Shown here piece by piece: positions 16,436 to 24,659 of a stretch of 55,365 bases of DNA. Both the position numbers and the translations under genes were made by a program. The first letter of the stretch is position 1; every line of letters begins with the position of its first letter. The notes under the pieces were generated by a model. It was given only the letters and a program-made list of their open reading frames with translations. It searched no databases and was not told the DNA's origin. The DNA is from Flammeovirgaceae bacterium UBA2371 (GTDB lineage Bacteria; Bacteroidota; Bacteroidia; Cytophagales; Cyclobacteriaceae), in assembly GCA_002345965.1 (NCBI GenBank), contig DDTF01000037.1, forward strand, positions 115,495 to 170,859. Direction: 5' to 3'.

Positions 16436-17713
16436 ATGAGTCCAGTCAACCAGAAGTTAATAAATAGATTACTGCCATTAGGCTTTGTATTCTTAATTGG
16501 TTGTACCTATTTCGAAAACGAACCAATAAGGATACCAGCCCCTGAAGTACCTAACCCCACAACCACTTTAGAAGCAAATTTGGTGTCCGTTATTCCAAAT
16601 AAGTTAAATGCTAACTATTGGAAAACTGCCGATTACCTGGAAGTGTCTTCACAAAACCTAATTACTTCCCAGGTGCCCACTGAAGACGGATTATTTAATG
16701 TATCCGGAACTTTCAATGGCAAGGCTGATTTTAATAAAGGAAAAAACCCTACCATTCAATTAAGGGCAGCTTACACTAGCGACAGTCTTTATATTCATAT
16801 CTCCTGGAAGGATACCACTTTTAGTGTATCGAATAGCAATTGGTTGTTCAATGGTCCAACAGATCCAAAAAAATCTGGATCAACAACTGGATGGACATCC
16901 CAACGCAGCGATGATCTGGTTGCACTTTCCTTCAACATGGGTGGTGGAAAAAGAGATGTATGGAATTGGTCTTTGGCACTTTCAGAGCCTTTGGGTTTTG
17001 CCATAGACATGGTAGATAATGGAAGTGGACCTGTAGCCGATACCGGAAACAAAACCTATGTCAGAAATATTGCAGGCACGGACAACCGAAGCGGCCCCAA
17101 GTATGACTGGGATGGTGTACAACAGGAACTCACCCGTAAGCCAGCTGGATTCACAATTTTAGATCCGGGTTACTATTTGTTAAATAAAAAATTGTTTACT
17201 GGTGATCCGATAAATGGAGATGCTATTTATCAGGCAGAATGCATAGCCTGCCACGGAGTAACAGGCGATGGAAACGGAACAATTAATCCAAGTTTTGTTG
17301 CACTGAATGTCCCTGGTCAGTTCAATAGACTAACAAGACAAGCCTTAGATGCCTTTGCTCCAAATGGCGGTCAGCACGAAGGATCGACTCATTACCCGAC
17401 CAGTGAAACGGATCGCCAGGATTTATTTGCAAGGCTTCGTGGTTTTAGCGGTATTCCAGGTTACTACCTCGAAAATCCCAGTGGTAGCTCTTCCGATGTA
17501 CGCGCAGTCTCCAATGTTCAATTAGCCAAAATTGACGGCTTCAACAGTAAAGGATATTCAGTTTTACTCGTACGAGCATTGAATACATCCAATGCCGATG
17601 ATATCGCATTCGACCCGGCTAAAATGATCTATGAATTTCACATTTATCTGGGCGATAATGACCACCTCAATCGTATTGGTTTATTAAATCAACAATTAAC
17701 ATTCAAACCATGA
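16436..17713 (+). CDS. Lipoprotein with ethylbenzene-dehydrogenase-gamma-like haem domain and inserted cytochrome c domain
   Basis: A 425-aa lipoprotein (signal ends FLIGC23). Residues about 50-240 and 355-425 resemble the haem-b-binding domain found in ethylbenzene dehydrogenase gamma and cytochrome c-552-like proteins (EB_dh): YTSDSLYIHISWKD near the N-terminus, then YSVLLVRALNTSNADDIAFD and YEFHIYLGDND near the C-terminus. Between the halves, at about 255-350, lies a class I cytochrome c segment with C269-I-A-C272-H273 and GDGNG. The protein should thus carry one b-type and one c-type haem on the periplasmic or outer face of a membrane. In known enzymes this domain is the gamma subunit of a molybdenum enzyme; no such enzyme is encoded nearby. 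Its stop overlaps the next start (ATGA). Confidence 0.85.
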   Translation: MSPVNQKLINRLLPLGFVFLIGCTYFENEPIRIPAPEVPNPTTTLEANLVSVIPNKLNANYWKTADYLEVSSQNLITSQVPTEDGLFNVSGTFNGKADFNKGKNPTIQLRAAYTSDSLYIHISWKDTTFSVSNSNWLFNGPTDPKKSGSTTGWTSQRSDDLVALSFNMGGGKRDVWNWSLALSEPLGFAIDMVDNGSGPVADTGNKTYVRNIAGTDNRSGPKYDWDGVQQELTRKPAGFTILDPGYYLLNKKLFTGDPINGDAIYQAECIACHGVTGDGNGTINPSFVALNVPGQFNRLTRQALDAFAPNGGQHEGSTHYPTSETDRQDLFARLRGFSGIPGYYLENPSGSSSDVRAVSNVQLAKIDGFNSKGYSVLLVRALNTSNADDIAFDPAKMIYEFHIYLGDNDHLNRIGLLNQQLTFKP

Positions 17714-18093
17714 AAACTATAAAAACACTAAGTATACTTTCCATGGTTGTTCTTGGACTATTGACACTGCTTACCACCTCATGTACTTATGAAGAGTTAA
17801 TTAAGCCCAAAGTAGAAGTACCTGATTCAGTTAAGTTCAGTATCAATGTTATCCCGATTTTAAATTCATCTTGCAATACTTCAGGATGTCATTCCAAAGG
17901 GGGCATTCCTCCTAATCTTGCAGCAGCAGATGCCTACACCACGTTAACATTTTTCGGCTATCTGGATTTAGAGAATCCTGAAGAAAGTGAATTGATGAAA
18001 AAAATTACAAGTGGTTCAATGAAACAATATGCTACCGATCAGGACCGGGCACTTATCCTTGCCTGGATTGAACAAGGCGCTCTGGACAATTAA
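17710..18093 (+). CDS. Small lipoprotein cytochrome with CX4CH motif
   Basis: A 127-aa lipoprotein: signal ends LLTTSC25. The segment VIPILNSSCNTSGCHSKGGIP gives a single haem-type motif, C55-NTSG-C60-H61, with four instead of two residues between the cysteines. The flanking pattern (xIxPIL before the motif, an ALILAWIEQGA helix at the end) is the one seen in Bacteroidota c-type-cytochrome-like proteins. Haem attachment at CX4CH is plausible but not certain. It is translationally coupled to the preceding haem lipoprotein by an ATGA overlap, and both begin their mature part with CTY, which suggests that they work together on the same membrane face. Confidence 0.78.
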   Translation: MKTIKTLSILSMVVLGLLTLLTTSCTYEELIKPKVEVPDSVKFSINVIPILNSSCNTSGCHSKGGIPPNLAAADAYTTLTFFGYLDLENPEESELMKKITSGSMKQYATDQDRALILAWIEQGALDN

Positions 18094-18987
18094 ATGCTAA
18101 AAAAAATGAAAACAAACATTACTACAATGCTGAATATAAAGAAAGGTTGGATGACAACTATCTTGTTGATTCTCCTTACGGCAGGATTTTCTTTTGCGCA
18201 GGATGAGGAGGAAACAAGTTCAGAGCGTACACCAGCAAGGCCTGCCTTTGAAAGTGCTCAGTTGCTTGATATGCAATCGGTAATAGTGCCAACTGAAAAA
18301 ACGCTAGAATTTGACATTCAACACAGGTTCGGACTGGTAGAAAATGGTATTAAGGATCTATATGGACTTTATGCTCCCTCCAATATCAGAATTGGATTTA
18401 CCTACACACCCATTAAAAACCTAGCTGTGGGTTTTGGGTTTGCCAAATTCAAAAAGTACCTGGATTTTAGTGCTAAATATTCATTACTGAAACAATCACG
18501 TGATGGAGCTATCCCTGTTAGCGTAACTTACTTCGGTGATGTCGCTGTAGATACCCGTGCACCTGAAAACTTCAGTAAAGAAGTTCATCGTTTGTCTTTT
18601 TACAATGAACTTATCATTGCCAGAAGGATCTCACCAAAAATATCCATCCAATTATCACCAAGTTTTAGTCACTTTAATGCTGCCGATAGTTTGTATCAAC
18701 ATGATGTAATTGCCTTGGGATTTGGAGGACGATACAAAATATCTAGTCAGTCTTCTCTTGTGGTGAATTATGTACACCAATTTACCACACATGACGATCC
18801 CAACTTTGAGTTAAAACCAAATTTTTCGATAGGATGGGAAGTGGCTACCAGCTCACACGCGTTCCAGGTGTTTGCTACCAGCTTCCAATCGATCATTCCT
18901 CAAGAAAACATTTCCTACAACCCGAATGACTTCTTTAAAGGAGATTTTATAATCGGTTTTAACATCACACGACTTTGGAATTTCTAA
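18094..18987 (+). CDS. Outer-membrane beta-barrel protein (DUF5777-like)
   Basis: A 297-aa exported protein; the signal peptide is in WMTTILLILLTAGFSFAQ, so the ATG at 18094, 18106, 18127 or 18151 could be the start; the first is given because its codon follows the preceding stop directly. The mature protein alternates polar and non-polar residues in a long series of strands (IRIGFTYTPIKNLAVGFGFA, ISIQLSPSFSHF, LVVNYVHQF, HAFQVFATSF) and ends in an aromatic residue (RLWNF), the outer-membrane barrel signature. It resembles the DUF5777 barrel family. In this cluster it could anchor or pass electrons to the haem lipoproteins, which is my inference. Confidence 0.8.
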   Translation: MLKKMKTNITTMLNIKKGWMTTILLILLTAGFSFAQDEEETSSERTPARPAFESAQLLDMQSVIVPTEKTLEFDIQHRFGLVENGIKDLYGLYAPSNIRIGFTYTPIKNLAVGFGFAKFKKYLDFSAKYSLLKQSRDGAIPVSVTYFGDVAVDTRAPENFSKEVHRLSFYNELIIARRISPKISIQLSPSFSHFNAADSLYQHDVIALGFGGRYKISSQSSLVVNYVHQFTTHDDPNFELKPNFSIGWEVATSSHAFQVFATSFQSIIPQENISYNPNDFFKGDFIIGFNITRLWNF

Positions 18988-18997
18988 TACCATAACC

Positions 18998-19228
18998 ATG
19001 GAAGAAAAAAAGAACAGAAGAAAATTTATCGGAGAAGCCATCAAGGCACTGGTAGTTTCGGCTATTGCTATACCTACTGTTGCAACCGCCAAGGAAAAAA
19101 GCAAAACGGTTAAAATGCTGACTGCTGATGGTAAGCTGGTAGAGGTGGATGAATCGGTATTGAATAAGGCATCCCGAAAAAAAGCGAACAATAAGGATAT
19201 CATGAACTGGATCAAAGCAAAATCATAG
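18998..19228 (+). CDS. 76-aa Tat-signal protein sharing a motif with the ferredoxin subunit
   Basis: A small protein with a twin-arginine-like start (KNRRKFIGEAIKALVVSAIA, cleavage probably after VATA) and a mature part of about 45 residues. Residues 38-56 (VKMLTADGKLVEVDESVL) match residues 43-60 of the next protein (VKLLSQDGEIIEVQASML). It has no Cys, so it binds no Fe-S cluster or haem itself. It looks like a stand-alone copy of the N-terminus of the ferredoxin subunit, perhaps an assembly factor or small structural subunit. It starts 10 bases after the barrel gene and ends three bases before the ferredoxin gene, clearly within the operon. Confidence 0.75.
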   Translation: MEEKKNRRKFIGEAIKALVVSAIAIPTVATAKEKSKTVKMLTADGKLVEVDESVLNKASRKKANNKDIMNWIKAKS

Positions 19229-19231
19229 ACC

Positions 19232-20176
19232 ATGGAAGACAAGAAAAGACGCGATGTGCTAAAAATGGGGGCTGTAGCCGGCCTTGCTGCAATAGCAGGT
19301 GCTGCCAAGTTTTTATCCCCCGAATCAGAACAACCCATAACGGAGTGTGGAGATAAAGTAAAGCTTTTATCTCAAGATGGTGAGATCATAGAAGTGCAAG
19401 CATCTATGCTCAAATTGGATACGCATGATCACGCACAAACCATGGCCAGGAAGGTTGGAAGAGAAGGCATACCGGGAAGAAAGTTTGTAATGGTAATTGA
19501 TTTGGGTAGATGCAGAAATGCACGCAAGTGCGTGACCGCTTGCCAAAAAATGCACTACCTGCCTGAAGACAAGGAGTGGCTTCAAATCAAATTGATGAAA
19601 GACAATGAAAAGTCGGCACCTTATTGGTTTCCTAAAACCTGCTTTCATTGCGATAATCCTCCCTGTGTGAAGGTTTGCCCAGTAGATGCTACATTCAAAA
19701 GAACGGATGGCCTGGTACTTATTGACAACGAGCGTTGCATCGGTTGTAAATTTTGTATGGCGGCTTGTCCCTATTCAACCCGAGTATTCAATTGGGGTGA
19801 GCCAGAAATTACCCCAGGTGCAGAAAACGTAACGTATTCCCCTGAAACTAGTGTGCCAAGTAGACACAGTACAGTCGAGAAATGTGATTTCTGTCCCGAC
19901 ATGGCACGCCAAGGCAAATTGCCAGATTGCGTAACTGCCTGCCCCAATGGTGTTTTCTATTTTGGCGATGAAAATGAAGATTCTGTAAGTAATGGATCTG
20001 AAACTGTGCGCTTAAGCACGCTGCTTAGAGACAAAGCAGCCTATCGTTACATGGAAGAACTAGGCACCAAGCCCAGAGTCTACTATCTGCCTCCATCCAA
20101 TCGGATGTTCCCAGTGGAGCGAGGATTCAAAAATCTAAGTGAAGAAATCAAAGAAAGGTACAAAGATGTACACTAA
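19232..20176 (+). CDS. Tat-exported four-cluster ferredoxin subunit (NrfC/DmsB type) with altered cluster 1
   Basis: A 314-aa periplasmic iron-sulfur electron-transfer subunit. The N-terminus KKRRDVLKMGAVAGLAAIAG is a Tat signal. The Cys groups are: 1) C94-x2-A97-x2-C100-x3-C104, where the second Cys is replaced by Ala; 2) C137-x2-C140-x4-C145-x3-C149-P; 3) C169-x2-C172-x2-C175-x3-C179-P; 4) C218-x2-C221-x11-C233-x3-C237. In DmsB/NarH-type folds, group 1 pairs with group 4 to hold the cluster next to the catalytic subunit, so that cluster is probably [3Fe-4S] or changed here. The next gene encodes the NrfD-type membrane partner, 12 bases away. No catalytic subunit gene is present. Confidence 0.92.
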   Translation: MEDKKRRDVLKMGAVAGLAAIAGAAKFLSPESEQPITECGDKVKLLSQDGEIIEVQASMLKLDTHDHAQTMARKVGREGIPGRKFVMVIDLGRCRNARKCVTACQKMHYLPEDKEWLQIKLMKDNEKSAPYWFPKTCFHCDNPPCVKVCPVDATFKRTDGLVLIDNERCIGCKFCMAACPYSTRVFNWGEPEITPGAENVTYSPETSVPSRHSTVEKCDFCPDMARQGKLPDCVTACPNGVFYFGDENEDSVSNGSETVRLSTLLRDKAAYRYMEELGTKPRVYYLPPSNRMFPVERGFKNLSEEIKERYKDVH

Positions 20177-20188
20177 ACATCTGCACTC

Positions 20189-21514
20189 ATGAATATCGAA
20201 AATACCAGTAAATCTTTACTGACAGAATTTACCCCGCAAATCACACATTGGTCATTAAAGGAAAAATTATGGTTTAGCTTTTGGTCAATTGTCTTTCTTG
20301 TTGGAATGTATGCGCTTTATGTTCAGATAACGGAAGGCCATGAAGTGACTGGAATGAGAGACAATGTTGTCTGGGGTCTTTATATAGCTAATTTTATATT
20401 CTTTATAGGTATTAGCTATGCAGGCGCTATCATTAGTGGCCTTCTTCACTTGTTTAAAGTAGAATGGAGAAAACCTATTATTAGAATTGCTGAGTTGATC
20501 ACAGTGATTGCCACGATCATTGGACCACTTTATATCCTATTGTGTGTCGGCCGATTGGATCGATTACATCACTTATTCATCTATCCCAGACTGCAATCCC
20601 CAATAACATGGGATGTATTGGCTATAATTACCTATCTCATTGGAAGTATCATCTTCTTATACCTCGCTCTAATAAGAGATTTCTCTATTCTATCTCATGC
20701 TGGTCTGGGTGTAAGCAAGTTTAAAAATCGTTTATATAAATTTTTATCACTTGGATATACTAACACACCCGACCAACGTAAAAAACTCAATTTATCAACT
20801 GATATACTTGCCCTTCTTATAATCCCAACTGCAATTGTGGTTCATTCCGTATTGTCCTGGATATTTGGTATGACCCTGCGCCCTGGCTGGCATAGCACCA
20901 TCTTCGGGCCTTATTTTGTCTTGGCCGCAATTTACAGTGGTACCGGTGTACTGATTGTTGCCCTGTGGATGTTCAGAAAGTTGTATAAACTTGAAAAGTA
21001 CATTGTGGAAAAACACTTCATGTATCTGGGCTATCTGCTCATAGTACTGTCAGCGGGATATGGTTACTTTACCTTCTCAGAATATCTCACCGATTGGTAC
21101 TCTTCAGAAAAATGGAGTTCAGAATTGATAGATAAATTATTTAACCTGCAGGAATTCGGATGGTGGTTCTTATTTGCCAATGTAGCGGGAATCCTATTAC
21201 CTATTATCGTCATAGGCATACCCAAATTAAGATCCATTAACTCTATTGCCTCGGTAAGTGCAATTCTTGTGCTGGCCATGTGGGTAAAGCGATATTTGAT
21301 AGTAGTGCCTACCCTGGAAACAACTTTGTTGCCAATGCAAGATACACGAATGGAGTATGTACACTATTCTGCCACCTGGGTGGAGTGGGCACTCACTTTT
21401 GCGGGTATTGCCATGTTTTTCATGATGTTTAAGCTGGCTTCAAAATTTGTTCCAATCGTACCAGTTTGGGAAACATCTGAATATTTGGATAAAGAATCAA
21501 TGAAAACTAAATAA
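20189..21514 (+). CDS. NrfD/PsrC-type quinone-binding membrane subunit
   Basis: A 441-aa inner-membrane protein with ten predicted helices by eye, the usual number for the larger NrfD/ActC/QrcD forms. Family landmarks are DNVVWGLYIANFIFFIG in helix 2, the GRLDRLHHLFIYPRLQSPITWD loop after helix 3, and HSVLSWIFGMTLRPGWHST after helix 5. NrfD proteins exchange electrons with menaquinol or menaquinone at the periplasmic side, together with a ferredoxin subunit, which is the preceding gene here. It contains no haem-type CXXCH. The pair should form the quinone-reacting core of the cluster. Confidence 0.93.
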   Translation: MNIENTSKSLLTEFTPQITHWSLKEKLWFSFWSIVFLVGMYALYVQITEGHEVTGMRDNVVWGLYIANFIFFIGISYAGAIISGLLHLFKVEWRKPIIRIAELITVIATIIGPLYILLCVGRLDRLHHLFIYPRLQSPITWDVLAIITYLIGSIIFLYLALIRDFSILSHAGLGVSKFKNRLYKFLSLGYTNTPDQRKKLNLSTDILALLIIPTAIVVHSVLSWIFGMTLRPGWHSTIFGPYFVLAAIYSGTGVLIVALWMFRKLYKLEKYIVEKHFMYLGYLLIVLSAGYGYFTFSEYLTDWYSSEKWSSELIDKLFNLQEFGWWFLFANVAGILLPIIVIGIPKLRSINSIASVSAILVLAMWVKRYLIVVPTLETTLLPMQDTRMEYVHYSATWVEWALTFAGIAMFFMMFKLASKFVPIVPVWETSEYLDKESMKTK

Positions 21515-21521
21515 GCCAAAG

Positions 21522-22376
21522 ATGAAAACGATCCTATCTATTTTAGTGATTGCCGTCAGTTTCAATCTGGCCATTGCCGACCCCATCGGTATAGAAATCA
21601 AATTGTCTTATGTGCAAAAAGCAGAAAATATCTATTGGCTAAAAACAACCATCGTGGACGTAGACGAAGAAGAGCCAGTATCAGGTTTGGAATTGAATTA
21701 TACCGTTACTATAAACGGAGCGTCTATTGCATTAGGCAAAGCAATCACGGATGCGGCCGGCAATTGCACTTTCATTGGAAAGCTTAGTGATATCCGAAGT
21801 AAGGGTCATCTGTTTTCCTTTATGGCCAGCTTTGCAGGAAATGAGGATTATGATGAGAGTCAGGCTGCAATTGAAATTACAGATGCCAACTTATCATTAA
21901 CAACAGAAATTATTGACTCAGTAAACACCGTAATGGTGAGCCTCACCACCTGGAACGCTGCGAATGAGGTTATACCTGCTAGTGATGAAGAAATAAAAAT
22001 TTTCGTCCCACGCATGTACAGCCTGCTTCCTATCACTGATGCCTATACCAATGAAAGTGGTCAGGATGAGGTTGAGTTTCCTAATGATATACCTGGCGGT
22101 AAGAAAGGTGAACTAATGCTTATCGGTAGACTGGACGAACATGAAAACTACGGCACCATTGAAGCACAAATTGCTACTGAATGGGGCTTACCTCTTGCTC
22201 AAAACACTGATCGATTACCACGAGCACTATGGAGTCCTGATGCACCATTATGGATGGTAATCACTTTTATCATCCTTATGGCGGGTGTTTGGGGACATTA
22301 TTTCCTTATCGTGTATAATCTCTTCAGAATTAAAAAATTGGGTATAAAGGATGCGCCCATAAATTATTCAGAATAA
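21522..22376 (+). CDS. Exported tail-anchored protein with Ig-like domains, unknown function
   Basis: A 284-aa protein with a Sec signal peptide (about 1-19, ending AIAD), two Ig-like or CnaB-like beta domains (about 25-125 and 126-220) and one C-terminal membrane helix (LWMVITFIILMAGVWGHYFLIVY, about 243-265) followed by a basic cytoplasmic tail. The segment ITDAAGNCTFIGKL is typical of transthyretin/Ig-like exported domains. It begins seven bases after the NrfD-type gene, so it belongs to the same operon and could hold the periplasmic subunits at the membrane. I do not recognise a named family. Confidence 0.7.
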   Translation: MKTILSILVIAVSFNLAIADPIGIEIKLSYVQKAENIYWLKTTIVDVDEEEPVSGLELNYTVTINGASIALGKAITDAAGNCTFIGKLSDIRSKGHLFSFMASFAGNEDYDESQAAIEITDANLSLTTEIIDSVNTVMVSLTTWNAANEVIPASDEEIKIFVPRMYSLLPITDAYTNESGQDEVEFPNDIPGGKKGELMLIGRLDEHENYGTIEAQIATEWGLPLAQNTDRLPRALWSPDAPLWMVITFIILMAGVWGHYFLIVYNLFRIKKLGIKDAPINYSE

Positions 22377-22524
22377 GATTATGCCAACACTTAATAAAGT
22401 GAAAAAATGCGTCTTGAAAGGCAAATAACCCTGTCAAAATCATGTGGAAATCATTGGCTTCCAAGTATTATTCTTATTAAATTCATTGCTCATATCTCTC
22501 CGTTCCACTTAACATCGCTCGCCT

Positions 22525-24651
22525 ATGAAAGTCTATGACGGGAAACACATCAAAAACATTGCGCTGCTTGGCGCACCCAAAAGCGGTAAAACACTCTTGG
22601 CAGAAGACATGATCTTCGAAGCCGGTATTACCCACCGCAGAGGTACCATTGAAGGTAAAAATACAGTTAGTGATTATCACGAGATAGAACACGAGCGAGA
22701 AAACTCGGTGTTCGCCACTACCATGCATACAGAGTGGCGTGATTACAAAATCAACATCATAGATACACCCGGCTTCGATGACTTCGCAGGAGAAATGCTT
22801 TCATCGCTCCGTGTTGCCGATACAGCTGTTATGGTAATCAATGCGCAACATGGTTTGGAAGTAGGCGCAGAATTAATTTGGAATTATGTTGACCGGTTTA
22901 ATAAGCCGGTCATTTTTGCTATAAATCAGGTGGATCATCCCAAATCCAATTTTGAAGATTCACTAAAGGCACTGAAAGATCGATTTGGTGGTGCCATCAC
23001 ACAGATGCAATACCCTGTCAACGAAGGCGAAGGTTTTAACGAAATCATCGACCTGCTAAAAATGACATTGTATCGCTTTTCGGCTGAAGGGGGTAAGCCC
23101 GAAAAGCTGCCCATCCCTGATAGCGAAAAAGAAAAAGCAGAACGGCTTCACAACGAATTGGTAGAGAAGGCAGCAGAAAATGATGAGAAGTTAATGGAAC
23201 TCTATTTTGAAAAAGGGACGTTGGATGAAGATGAAATGCGCCAGGGACTTAAAATAGGAATGATCAATCACCAATTGTTTCCTGTTTTTTGTATGTCGGC
23301 CAAACTCAATATGGGCAGCGGCAGGATGATGAGTTTCATCGACAATGTAGCGCCATCACCAAAAGAAGCTAAACCAGAGATTACCGAAGATGGCAAAGAA
23401 GTTCCTTTTGATTCCTCTAAACCTACAGTCCTGTTTATTTTTAAATCTCACTTCGAGCCCAACGTAGGTAGACTTTCTTTTTTTAAAGTGATCTCCGGAG
23501 AAGTGAACACTTCCACCGAACTGATCAATAGCCAAACTGATGCACTGGAACGCATCCATCACCTCTTTATCATGGATGGTAAAACCAGAACCCCAGTAGA
23601 CAAATTGGTGGCTGGAGACATCGGAGCCACTTTAAAATTAAAAGAAACCTATACCAACCAAACTTTGCACGCCAAGGGTTATGAGATGATCATTAAACCC
23701 ATCGAGTTTCCAGAACCAAGAATACGTACCGCTGTGATTGCCCACAGCAAAGGTGACGATGAAAAAATTGGCGAAGTGTTACACAAAATTCATCAGGAAG
23801 ATCCAACACTGCTGGTTCAGTATTCAAAAGAACTTAAACAATTGATCATCTCAGGGCAAGGCGAAATGCACCTGACCGTATGCAAATGGTACCTTGACAA
23901 TGTGTATAAACTGCATACAGATTTTGTCACACCAAGAATTTCATATCGCGAAACCATCCATAAACCGGCAGAGGCAAGTTATCGCCACAAAAAACAATCG
24001 GGTGGTGCCGGACAATTTGGAGAGGTGTACCTGAAGATAGAACCCTATCGCGAAGGAATGCCTGAACCCACTGAATTTACTGTGAGAGGCAAGGAAGAAA
24101 TTGATCTGGAGTGGGGCGGAAAACTAGTTTTCTACAACTGCATTGTAGGGGGTGTGATTGATGCGCGCTTTATACCTTCTATCTTAAAAGGAGTGATGGA
24201 AAAAATGGAAGAAGGTCCAATCACAGGCTCTTATGTGCAGGATGTGCGTGTAATGGTTTATGATGGAAAAATGCATCCAGTTGACTCTAACGATATTTCA
24301 TTTAAGATAGCGGGCATGATGGCCTTTAAGGAGGCCTTTATGAAAGCAGAACCACAATTACTTGAACCCATGTATGATTTGGAAATCGTACTTCCGGAAG
24401 AAATGATGGGTGAGGTAATGAGTGATTTGCAAACTCGCAGATCCATTATTATGGGAATGGACACAAAAGGCAATTACCAGGTGATCAAAGCCAGAACACC
24501 ACTGGCAGAACTGGATCGATACTCTACTGCATTAAGGTCGTTGTCGCAGGGCCGCGCCAGTTTCACGCAAAAGTTTGCTGAGTTTCAGCCTGTACCTTTT
24601 GAAATTCAAAAAAAACTGGCCAGCAAACTGCAGGAAGCCGAAGCGATATGA
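22525..24651 (+). CDS. EF-G paralogue (EF-G2 type) with altered GTPase residues
   Basis: A 708-aa five-domain elongation factor G-like protein. The P-loop is intact (GAPKSGKT, 16-23). Three other GTPase elements are changed: the switch I RGITI motif is missing (residues 56-62 read HERENSV); the catalytic His of DTPGH is Phe84 (DTPGFDDF, 80-87); and NKxD reads NQVD (134-137). Domains III-V are complete with the usual GEMHL and GGxGQFG segments. This matches the Bacteroidota EF-G2 group, for which a Bacteroides member without GTPase activity has been described as supporting translation under starvation. Ordinary fusA must lie elsewhere. The 148 bases upstream show no clear promoter box. Confidence 0.9.
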   Translation: MKVYDGKHIKNIALLGAPKSGKTLLAEDMIFEAGITHRRGTIEGKNTVSDYHEIEHERENSVFATTMHTEWRDYKINIIDTPGFDDFAGEMLSSLRVADTAVMVINAQHGLEVGAELIWNYVDRFNKPVIFAINQVDHPKSNFEDSLKALKDRFGGAITQMQYPVNEGEGFNEIIDLLKMTLYRFSAEGGKPEKLPIPDSEKEKAERLHNELVEKAAENDEKLMELYFEKGTLDEDEMRQGLKIGMINHQLFPVFCMSAKLNMGSGRMMSFIDNVAPSPKEAKPEITEDGKEVPFDSSKPTVLFIFKSHFEPNVGRLSFFKVISGEVNTSTELINSQTDALERIHHLFIMDGKTRTPVDKLVAGDIGATLKLKETYTNQTLHAKGYEMIIKPIEFPEPRIRTAVIAHSKGDDEKIGEVLHKIHQEDPTLLVQYSKELKQLIISGQGEMHLTVCKWYLDNVYKLHTDFVTPRISYRETIHKPAEASYRHKKQSGGAGQFGEVYLKIEPYREGMPEPTEFTVRGKEEIDLEWGGKLVFYNCIVGGVIDARFIPSILKGVMEKMEEGPITGSYVQDVRVMVYDGKMHPVDSNDISFKIAGMMAFKEAFMKAEPQLLEPMYDLEIVLPEEMMGEVMSDLQTRRSIIMGMDTKGNYQVIKARTPLAELDRYSTALRSLSQGRASFTQKFAEFQPVPFEIQKKLASKLQEAEAI

Positions 24652-24659
24652 TGTAGTGG

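Noticed and set aside
18853..19338. A 161-codon open frame on the minus strand across three plus-strand genes
   Set aside because: It spans the ends of the barrel, the 76-aa and the ferredoxin genes, all of which have convincing signals or motifs; its product has no recognisable feature.
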